Shown: positions 37,080-60,100 of the stretch, piece by piece | Layout of the letters: every line of letters starts with the position of its first letter | Numbering within the stretch: position 1 is the stretch's first letter | Assembly: GCF_032854445.1 (NCBI RefSeq) | Contig: NC_088302.1 | Span: 10,473,338-10,537,337 of the forward strand | Direction: 5' to 3' | Length of the DNA stretch: 64,000 nucleotides | Source of the DNA: Liolophura sinensis | Lineage: Eukaryota; Mollusca; Polyplacophora; Chitonida; Chitonidae | Program-made: the position numbers and the translations under genes | Notes under the pieces: model-generated | Database searches by the model: none | Seen by the model: the letters and a program-made list of their open reading frames with translations, nothing else | What the model was told of the DNA's origin: nothing

Positions 37080-39310
37080 GTAAGAGCAATTTGAGACCCT
37101 TTCATATCTAAAGTAGGCCTAATTTGAGCTGTGTTGTCTGTTGTTCATTTCTGCCATTGCATTGCAATATAACAATGAACAATTCAGCTCGTGCCCGAGT
37201 CGCAATAGACCTTAATTAATTCTTCCTATTTTGCGGCCATCTGACATTCTGCAGTCTGGATTGCATTGAAATGTTGATGCGACGTAATGTCACAAAGAGT
37301 GTGGCATCATCACATATGTACTGTTACGTGATTACGTTGCTGATGCTATGACGCTGCAGAGTCTGGATCTTGTAGAACAAAATTGGAAACATGAAAATAA
37401 TCTATTGTGTGGGAAGCAGTACCCCATTCTTCACGAGAACAAACTTATGTTGTGCATAATCAGTATGCAAAGGAAAAAAATATGCTTTTCTTGATCTCCA
37501 TGTTAATTTTTGTGTATTTTTATGAAGTATTATTTTACAATATTCTAGTGAGATAATCATATTGAATGTACATTGTATTGTATTTGCCTAGGAACAAATC
37601 CAGAATGGAAATTACATAATAGTACAGTAGATTAAAATGTGAAAGTTAAGAATTTTTCTAAAAGCTTAATCAAATGGTGCTTTATATAGAATCAATACTT
37701 TATGAGGCATAAATTTGGAAATTAATTTCCTTATATTTGATTTATAAAAAAATGTGGTGACTACAAAATAGGTTTTTATTAGGCCTACATGTATATGTAC
37801 CAAGAGTTTTATTAATGGAAGACCTGCTGTATGTTTCAGGGTACAGGAGTAAATCTGATAACTAATTGTGCAGATGTGATAGAGGATGTTTGTTTTAAGT
37901 TATAGTGCTTATAAAGCTTGTATTAGTTAACTTGACATCAAACAGACTGAAACTGTACAGAAATACATATATACATATGGCATACGGTAATTGCAAAGTT
38001 AACAGTGAAAACAGTGTAGAGCAAATTTAAACCTAATTTTTTCATTGCGTTATACCGAAATATATTTTCATCTTTATGAATCGCGTAATACTGCCTTGAG
38101 TTAAAAGTGAGTATATATTTTATTTTATTTTATTTTTTTTTTTGTCAATTTTCAAAGTTTTTTCAAAGTACAGGTAGACTGGTTTAAAAATATATACAAT
38201 TCATTTCAGCACCAAAGATGTTCGGTCTCTTTTTGTGTGTTTTTATTTTTACTTTATTTTATTGGTTTTCAGTAAGTTAGAATGGTAATTTTTGAAGGTA
38301 GGGTTTTAAAATACTTTTTGAATATTCAGTAGAAAATTTGGATTTTCTATGATATGTGTCAAATATGTTTGCTTATAAATATTATTTTTTGTATGGTGTA
38401 ACTGGAAATGTAATGAGTATATGATGAGGACATACACATATATGTAGCTTATTTATATCACATGAACATGCAGAGTTTTGGGGTACATCACAATAGCCCT
38501 GCACTTAACTGAGCCTGACAAAAAAAAAAAAAAAGAAACACTGCGTCTTTGTTGTGGAGGAAAACGGTTGAATTAATATTGTTTTTTTTTTTTGTTTTTG
38601 TTCTTATCCACTTTTAAATCTCTTGTTGCCAGCCGAAAGAAATGTTGCATGTATATGCTATAACTTTAGACTGTTTTCTTTTAGCACTAAAGATACTATT
38701 TTAATTACCACTTGGTAAATTGTTCAACTTGGTGCAATAAAATGTTGTTGATTTATGGTGTGACTTTTTCCTTGTCTGTTTTCTACATTTTTCACTCTTT
38801 ATTTCAGTCCTCCTGCAAGAAGTCAATCGAACTTTAAAATGAAACACCTTATATCAGGTAAGTTTTGCGAATGAAACATTCTGCAGTTTCGATGCCAACA
38901 CCTGGCAGATTTGTATTTTTCTCTTTAAAAGCAATGTAGAATAAACTACCTCCTTCCCCAGTTACATGTACCTGACAAACCCCCGAGTCAAACCAACAGC
39001 CAAACCAGCGTGGAAAATCTGTACATTAATGCATGTGAACTGCATGGTTGCCACTTAGGCAGCCATATCCTGGTGGAAACATGTTCAACCATCAAGCAAA
39101 TCAACACCTAAGGGGCCATGCAATGAATTAGATGCACTTTAGTGAAGTAGAAAATGGATTAATTGGAGAAGACTCCATCAAATCCTAGCCACTGGCATCA
39201 TGATTTACAGAGTGTGTGAGTGTTCTGAGAGAGTGGACCCTGGCCCACTGACTGCTTCAAGTGTATCCCTTTGTAACGTTCATCTCCATCACAACAGCAA
39301 AACTGAGTTC
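37080..39310. other. Tail-to-tail intergenic stretch, nothing assigned
   Basis: AT-rich, with poly-A/poly-T runs (38135-38145, 38520-38534, 38582-38594) and no frame above 60 codons that looks coding. One AATAAA at 38736-38741. Confidence 0.5.
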
Positions 39311-39319
39311 AAACTATAG

Positions 39320-39500
39320 ATTTATTTATTTATTTGATTGATGTTTTATGCTGTACTCAAGAATATTTCACTTATACAACGGTGGCCAGAATTATGGTGG
39401 GAGGAAACAGGGCAGAGCCCTCAGGAAACCCCCTACCATCCACAGGTTGCTGGAAGACCTTCCCATGTATGGCTGGAGAGGAAGCCAGCATGAGCTGGTG
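39320..39500 (-). repeat. SINE family 1, lacking the tRNA head
   Basis: TTTATTTATTTATTTGATTG through GAATATTTCACTTATACAAC, GGTTGCTGGAAGACC and GGAGAGGAAGCCAGCATGAG; breaks off just before the tRNA-like part. Confidence 0.85.
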
Positions 39501-39599
39501 AGAACTAAAAATTCGAAGCAGATTTCCAGAAGTTGTGCATCCACAATGTTTGTCTATCAGTTATAGACAGGTGTACATCTGTAATTATGGTGTAAAAAT

Positions 39600-41001
39600 A
39601 CAATACAACTCTTAGGTTTCAATCGTCATTTAATTTACATCCAAGTTTAACATAATCAGTGTAACTGGAGACATACACTTGTCTCCACATAATCAGAACA
39701 GGGGATTCACTGCCGTGATACACAGGTGTTTGTTGGTATCATCATCAAATAACAGCTTATCACAAATGAAAAACATACCATACCTGGGCATAAACCAAAT
39801 GCATGATGGTTTTGACCACCAATTACTATATGGAAACAATTCGTCACATGTGGTATTGGTTGCACATTGGACCCCTGTCACATCACTAAACAGTATTCCA
39901 GACCTGATTATTGCCTGGGAAAAAAAAAAACAACACTTCCAAAACCCCCTTAAATACAGAATGGATATGCTGGTCTCTGGACTTCTCTTTAACTTGATGG
40001 GCCACACAGTTCCCCTCATTATACAGGAAGAAATGGACACATATACGCTGTGCAAAGCAAACAAATTTCATTGTGTCCTGTATAATTTACAGATTTATAA
40101 GACTGTCACTTATTCATCACAAAAAAATCAAAACTGCTGTACAATAAACCGTTGGATGAATACTACATTAAACTCTCCCAGATTAACAATCCTACAATGA
40201 AGGACAGACAAAAAGAAAAACAAAAATAAAATAACAACGAAAAAGAAGTTGAACACAAACGTCACACCTGAGATGAATTAAATGGCGAACATCTATAAAT
40301 GAACAAATATTGTTTTAACAGCTAAAACGAAACAATCATGAACAACTCCATTTTCTGAATCGATGAAACTGTCATATGCAAAATAACAATGTATTACTCG
40401 TACTTCAAGTATACTAGTTAAAATCAGTAGTAAGTTAGAAAAACTATGACAGACAATTTGATACAAATTATAAAGCTTTTACACGTATATTACTCTTGGG
40501 TATACCCTAAATTTAATGTATGTAAACTTACACTGATTCACAGTCTTGTTTCTTGTTGAAAATGGTACATCAACCATTTACAGCTTTCACATAATTTGTG
40601 ATAACCTTTTGGGGGGTGGGAGGGAGGGGTAACTTAACAGAGAAGGCAGATAATTACGGTCAATCTCTACAGATTTAGTTTGCCAAAAAAACTCCAAAAA
40701 TGACGTCTTTGTAGCATGGCCTTTATGAGTATGCCCACCAAATACTAATGCAAGTTCATTGTGAGTTTAACCTTGGCTATTCAATAGGCTTGCCTATTAT
40801 GGTGTATATTACAATTACGAACAGGATTGGAAATCTCAAAATACACCAATACACCAAGTGTGTATATACATACATAAAATCTACATGTGCCTGTATATTA
40901 AATGTAATATGTGCAATTTGTACACAAAAATACATATTTTTTTGTTTTTGTTATAAAACAAAATCCAGCAGTGTCTATGTACATTACCCAAATTTTTGAC
41001 T
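39600..41001 (-). other. Probable CLPX 3' UTR and flank
   Basis: Follows the CLPX stop on the - strand. ATTAAA-type signals read on the - strand occur near 40513 and 39630. A G-run on the + strand (40611-40629) means a C-rich tract in the CLPX transcript if it extends this far. A 173-codon + strand frame (39679-40200) shows no family resemblance. Confidence 0.35.
40611..40629 (+). other. Canonical G-quadruplex motif
   Basis: Four G-runs of at least three separated by single-base loops (GGGGGGTGGGAGGGAGGGG), the class with the shortest loops. Confidence 0.75.
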
Positions 41002-53626
<12,625 letters not shown>

Positions 53627-54487
53627 TTATCTGTTTATCCACCAGTTTAGGGCAGACCGCGAGGAAGTCGATCTGTTAGAAATACAGCTGGACTTGTTCC
53701 GAGTCGACTCTGAGCCGTGTGCACATAAACGTAAAGTGACTTGACCCAGAAAATCACCATTCCCTGGCGAGTATGGCTACGAACGCCTTCCGTATACCGT
53801 AACCGGGGGAGGGATTAGAGTAAAATGTGACTGGATCTAATTGTTTTACTCAACAGGATAAGCTGTATTCAGAGTATAACAAAATATGTTGATGTTTCTT
53901 TCCAAGTAAACGAAATGTGTTCCAGCATATACACTTCTTACACAATGCGCAAGCCAAGGTCAGCCATTTTGTATGTTTTGACGACTTTTCAGCGGAAGCA
54001 TGAGATCGAAACATGATCGGGAGCAGTTTGTTTCCGGGCTAGTATCCATCGATACGAGAAAAACAAAAGTAGAATATCTATATCTTTCTATGCCGATTAA
54101 ATATTTCAAAGTGTTGTGAACATTTAGTTCCTTTTTAAGATTAGAAGAATGCAGATTTTACTATTGTCACAAATATTCGATTTTATCAACAATAACTTCT
54201 CCCTGATGGTTTCAAATATTTTACTTTGTGGAAGATAAAAAAGTGAAAAGGATAATGCCTGATTGTTTGAAAGAAGGGAAGAAGAAAACCATATTAAACA
54301 TCACAAACAAATACAAACTCGACAATTACTCCGTTTTATTGAGAAAAAGTGTAAAACAAAATGTATATCTCTGGATCATTGATTTTCATGCTGCTTCTTT
54401 ATTCGTATTTTTAAGAGATTTGTAACTTTGTTGTCACCTCGCGCTGCAACAGCTGTTCGCGCTACAAATAACCACGTGATAAGAAAA
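53627..54487. promoter_or_regulatory. Divergent CLPX / kelch-gene promoter region
   Basis: About 0.9 kb between the CLPX start codon and the probable first kelch exon. A GCCATTTT (YY1-like) lies near 53971. The part nearest CLPX is locally GC-richer. No TATA box is placed convincingly. A 65-codon + strand frame (54228-54425) shows no resemblance to known proteins. Confidence 0.4.
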
Positions 54488-54496
54488 TTTGGCGCC
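54488..54496 (+). promoter_or_regulatory. E2F-type site TTTGGCGCC
   Basis: Matches the E2F consensus TTTSSCGC and lies just upstream of or within the probable first exon of the kelch gene. A motif match only. Confidence 0.35.
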
Positions 54497-54610
54497 GTGA
54501 AGGAAAGGTTGATTATGTTTCTCCCGCTGAATTTTAGCCGAAATTGCCTGCCACTGTTAAAGTGAGAAAGTTAGTAGGTTATTTCCTTGCCTGACTGAGG
54601 AATAACGCTG
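54497..54610 (+). other. Probable non-coding first exon of the kelch gene
   Basis: Ends with a good donor GCTG|GTAAGA. If spliced to the acceptor before 56844, the frame of the ATG at 56903 is preceded by an in-frame TGA in this exon with no intervening ATG, which supports 56903 as start. The left limit is arbitrary. Confidence 0.4.
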
Positions 54611-56843
54611 GTAAGATGTAGTGGTCTTGTCGTTACATACCGTCGCGAATTTCTCACCAAAGTATGGATGGTAGTTTACACTGTAAATTACAGGGAGATG
54701 ATGGTGTCACCCTTTACTTAGTTGGCCATGTAGTCTACTGTCTAGTGCAATACAATAATGAATGAGTCATCTGATAAAGAGTGGCTGGGTGATATGTACG
54801 ATTGTCTTAACAATAACTGCATGCATCCTGAATGGTACTGTACAGGATTAAATGTAGTTCTAGGTGACTGTTTCAGCTCATTTCTTTATACTGAGCTAGC
54901 AGAATTCTATAGCCATAGTTGCTGCATGTAACTGTGAAATCGATTAGCACGTTGAGAGAAACTGTTTCTAATGTGTTGGATCGACGGTAGGCCACATTTA
55001 CCGCATCTTCACATGCACATTAAAACTTCCAGAAATCCATGTCAACCCAGTGGTCCCTATAATCAACTAACCTGTAGTGAGTTTCATAGTACCAAAGACG
55101 ATCCATGACAGCCTCACAAATTCACAAAATAAATGCATTTTCAGACATTACACAAACTTTGGTCATAAACCGTCTGTTACCATTTTGATCAGTTGTCAAG
55201 AACAAAAAAGACTGAAGTGATTAGCACTATCTGATGTCAAGGGGAGTGAACCAGGCAAATGGACGACTAGACTTGCATAGTGTTACTATAAAGATTGCCA
55301 TTGGTATTATCTCCTTGGAAAGACCTTATTTTTTTTTCTCCGCATTTACGTCAATCACTCGGTAGATATAGATTTACGCTAGGGAAGTTTTAATGCGTGT
55401 GTGAAGATGCGGTAAATGTGGCTTGATCTGACACATTAGAACCAATTTCTCGCTGTAACTTTGTGTTGGTTGATTTCAGGTACATTCCACAACTGCTATA
55501 GACAATGCGGCAACCTATGGTGAATTCCACTCAGTTTCACAATATTCCATATGCCAGCTTCATTGAAATCAACAAGCTCCATAGAAAATGTGTAAAATGT
55601 TTTAATTTTTAACAAACTTTTACAAAATACATCCACAGGTAATGTCTTACCCGGACAGTCTGAGTGTTGGCATCCACTAACTGGCATGAGATTTGTCCTC
55701 TGGAGGAATTCCTCTTTATTTATACAAAGAATGCATCAGAAAATTCTCAGAATTAAAGTCAGAAATGCTGAAAATGACAAAATTATGAGTGTGATGTATT
55801 GTTTCTTCTTCATCATCCCAGTGACTGTCTCATCCCTGAATAAACAGAAATAGCAATGTTAAGTAAATGTTGAGGGTCATATCTTACAAAATACATTCAT
55901 CATGATCATATATTGAGCTCAGGTTTTGACCACATGTAGAATACCTTCACATTTCTTTCATCACCTTCACATTTCTTTTATGCATATTAATTACCATAAA
56001 TTACACAATTCTTAACTTGGCCTGTTCTGCATTGGAATCAGTATTATGGTAAATGTTAGGGACTGTATCTCAAAAAACTCACACACAGAGCACAATAACA
56101 TGAATGGTGGGAATGAAGTCACTAAGGGCTTGATCCATCCAGAGGAAGTACAAGTATGTAAGATGGCACTGGTTGTAGGTGAAATAAGTTAATAATAACA
56201 GATTAAACATTTTACTTATTTAAGAAAAACACAAAACACTGTTACGTGCCAAAAGAAATGCTGTGGTGCATGGCTACGAGACATTTATATGTTTGAAGAT
56301 CACTCAGAATTTTTTCATCAAGTAATCTTTTATTTTGGACTTTAACAGAGAAAGTGAGTCAATAGATTTGAGAGAAAGCAGTAGGGTGTTCCATTCCTAG
56401 GGAAAATGACTTTGTTGATGCCTTGCCTGTGAGTTATTTCCTAAATAACTTTATTTCATCACATACATTCACATTCTTCACATTTGTTATTAGGGTTCAT
56501 GTAAAGGTAAATGTATAAGTAGTACTGTGCACTGAGTCAGATTTCCATCCAGGTTTACTCCCAAAAGTGTCATTCAAGCGACAGTAGAGGAAAGTTTTGT
56601 TCACATTATTCAGTAATTGAAGAGCACTGCATCACAGGGCTGGATTACTTTATGTTGTTGATAAGGAGTATGTGAAGGTTATTTATCTGTGGGTTGGTTC
56701 CCTCCCCCATAATGCTGGCCTCTGTCGAATAAGTGAATATTCTTGAGTCTGGCATAAAACACCAATGAAATAAATAAATAAATATTTATCTGTATGTAAA
56801 TATAGATCTGTTATCTACTTTTGTCAGCTACTTTTTTTAACAG
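54611..56843 (+). other. Probable first intron of the kelch gene
   Basis: No coding exon recognised. Holds one SINE fragment at 56690-56793; otherwise unassigned AT-rich sequence. Confidence 0.4.
56690..56793 (+). repeat. SINE family 1, 3' fragment
   Basis: CATAATGCTGGCCTCTGTCG, GAATATTCTTGAGTCTGGC, AAAACACCAATGAAATAAAT, TAAA tail; 50 bp before the kelch exon 2 acceptor. Confidence 0.85.
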
Positions 56844-57122
56844 CTGAACAAAGAGATTTCCAGCCACCTCCATTTTACTGTTACCAGAATCAGGCCTACA
56901 GCATGGGTAATGACGTCAGCCAGGAATCACAGAAGTACGGACAACCTCTCCCAAATGACATCTCTGTCACGTGGACCAAGTCCAAGTCAGTGTTCCCATT
57001 CTCTGCGCGTGACGGACACTCCTCGTGTGCCCTGGGGAATAAGGTGTATGTGTTGGGAGGAGTAATACAGGGGGAGCCGGGTCAGATCGCAGAGGTTAAT
57101 GACCTTCTTGTATTTGATGTGG
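56844..57122 (+). CDS. Kelch gene exon 2 (start codon, blade 1)
   Basis: Acceptor TTTAACAG|CT at 56843; ATG at 56903. MGNDVSQESQKYGQPLPND, FSARDGHSSCALGNKVYVLG, AEVNDLLVFDV. Sequence 56846-56902 is also open in the same frame, but no upstream in-frame ATG is seen. Donor GTGG|GTGAGC. Confidence 0.82.
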
Positions 57123-60100
57123 GTGAGCACACTTGCTGTGACATATTTCTACAGGAATGTGGGAGTGCCTTTAAATTTATTTTCATTGTGTATGCTGTTT
57201 CAGAAAGTTTTGTTTTCAGAAATGTGAGCACTGGTCTTCAGAATGTCCCAGTTTGTTGATGACCTTTTGATGAATAGTTAGATTTTTTATATCTTTAAGC
57301 GAATCTATTCATTCCAGTTAGACTTTGCATATGTAACAATATCAGACCCTTATTGAAAGACACACGCTGAAAAAAAACTTTATGATGAATTAAATTGTTC
57401 ATTCATGGAAAGATACATTTTTGATGAAATTGTTTTTGACAGATGAACATGTTTCATTGTTTTGTTTATTTGTTTGTTTGTTTGTTTAATTAATTATCTG
57501 AACATTGCTTACCACCATACAGTTTTATTTGTGCTTTGGAGACAAGTTTTGTTATGGTTGTGTTTGTAGGATCTGAAACCTGGTCTAAGGTGGATGTGAA
57601 AGGTGACATTCCAATCCCATGTTCAGCCTCAGCCCTTACCGCAGTGGGGGACAAGCTGTACTTGTTTGGGGGGTTGAGTCATGAAGTCGGCTGGCTTGAC
57701 AGTCTCTATGTCTTCAACACAGGTAAAGTGTGTTCTGATCAGTTATTGGGTAATAGTGTATTGATGCGTCTCCTTATTAGATAAACAGGAACGGGTAATG
57801 GCAACGTCAAAGTTGCTTGTCTTTCAGCTGCCAGGACACACAAGGTGCAGGTTTACCCAAATTCCTTAAACCTTTTCGCATATGAAAGAGCAACTTTTAG
57901 TGAGATTTATGCCCTTTTTTAATTTGCTTTCAGACTAAACTAAATTGGTTGCATTGACCTATTCCAGAACTCCAAAAAAAGTATAATTTTGTCAGTCTAA
58001 GCAGAATAATGTTTTCAGTTTTCCTGACCTCATTGAAATTATGCAGTCCCCATCTCTCGCGGTGTGCGGTGACTTTGTAATAGTAAGCAGTTAACAATGC
58101 TAGTGTGAACATTTGCTCCATCAAACGTTTGTTGAAGATCACTTGTCTTCCACTAGTACAGTGTGGATATCTGTATGTCTCATAAAACTGATTGCCTTCG
58201 TACAACAGAAAATTCTGAGAATGGCATTAATCTCATTAAACTGACTGCCTTCATACAACAGAAACTCTTAGAATGGCGTTAAACATCAGTAGAATTAAAT
58301 CAGTTGATCCCATTAATTAACGTTTTCTCATGAACTCGTTGGCCTAGGGCTATCTTAAGCATTCATGGGCTTCAAAGTACTCAAAGAGAATTTGCTGTAT
58401 TATCTGAAGATCAGCATTTTTCACGGGACACATTGTGATTGATTTCCTCCACATTGTATGGCAAAATTTTTTGTGAAGTTCGATTAATTTCTTTTCTGAA
58501 AAACTTAATGCTTGACTTCAATATCATTTTAAGGCCTTAATGTGCTTCTGTAAGTGCATTTTGACACACCAAACTTTGGATAAAAGACAGTCATAAGCTT
58601 AGAAAATACAGTTCCATTGCTCAACTTTCTGATTATTTTATTCCACAGCAAACTGTGAGTGGTCTCAGGTTGAAGCTAAGGGTTCTCATCCATCAGCCAG
58701 AGACAAGCTAGGAGCAGTTGCCATAGGAACAAAGATTTATTATTTTGGTGGATTCGGCCCAACTCTGGAGGAAGAAGATGTAAGTAAACTGTGTGTTTAT
58801 GTTCTTGCAGCAATTGAATTCACCTGAGCAAACTTATAAAACAGAATGATGAAATCTTGTACACTTGTTGCCATAAGTGTACATTCTTGTTTGATGTTTT
58901 GTATGTAAAATATGTACTTTGCATTAAATTAGGTCCTCATATACTCTAATTCTTCAACCTCTTTGCATGTTTGTATGGTTGTTATTCAAGCGTATTCTAT
59001 AGGCATTATTCTGTGCAGACTGATGAAATTATGCTTTTTGTGAAGCCCTGAAACTGGCCAATCCAATCAGTGTAGTTTTGTCTGCAAAATCGGATTAAAA
59101 ATGAGCATAAATTGCTCTGAAAGTTACTGCTTTTTATGGAAAAAGGTTGAAGAATTTGGATGTTATAACTTTGTACCAAACTGTCAGCATTTTTAGAATG
59201 TTGCTCCTAGACTTCATCCACCCACAAATCTTATCTCGTAAGTGAAAGGTGGAGTAAGGTAGGACGCCAAGCAGTTATGTTTCCTTGCTGTAACCTCTTA
59301 GTGCTGAGTGCCAAGCGAGACAGCTGCAACATTTGTACATGATGATAATAAATCCTTCTCATGTTGACAGTTAACAGGAGATACTGAGGAAGAAGAGGAA
59401 GGAGAAATGGCTGGTCAAGAAGGGGCTGTGTTTGGCTGGTTTAATGACCTCTTTGTCTATGATACAGGTTTGTTTGAGGATTAGTCATAGTGTTACGACA
59501 CATCCACAATATCAATCACTCCGTGGCAAGAGAATTTTGTACATGTCACCCTGAACAGTCCCGTGACCACATGATATCCAGTGATGTCACATGTTCCATA
59601 TCCAGATTGACAAGTTCAGCTGCAACGTTACATGTGCATTGAGGTTTGTCCGTAACCCCTCAAAGTTTATCTTTTTTTTTAACCAACATTCCATGATCAG
59701 GTTGTTTCATGACATTTCTCGTGAACAGCCTTGAATTAAGAAATAAACTGTTCACAAACAAAATAACATGATGAAAATAAATTCCATGTATGTGTGAAAC
59801 TGTGCCCGGCTACTTTGTATCTTTGGCTGTGAAATTTCTCATAATGCCCTCAAAATGTTACGAATGAATGATCATGGCTATTATGACATGCAGCCTCAGC
59901 AATATTGCAGCCATTGTGTTGAGAAAGTGTTGTGAAGGCCAGGGAAAATACTTCAGCAAGCTAGTACTCACACCAGATCGAAACAGCTCAGTAGTTGAGT
60001 TTCAGTTGCATTGGATGAAAAGCTAAATGTTTTTGTGATGGTGTGTGTTTTGAAAACACACACCATGTGTGTGAAAAAAAGCCCATGTTTTCAGTGACCT

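Noticed and set aside
39679-40200. 173-codon + strand frame with a 123-codon - strand frame overlapping it
   Set aside because: No resemblance to a known protein, no splice or promoter context, and it lies in the probable CLPX 3' UTR; the overlap suggests chance openness.
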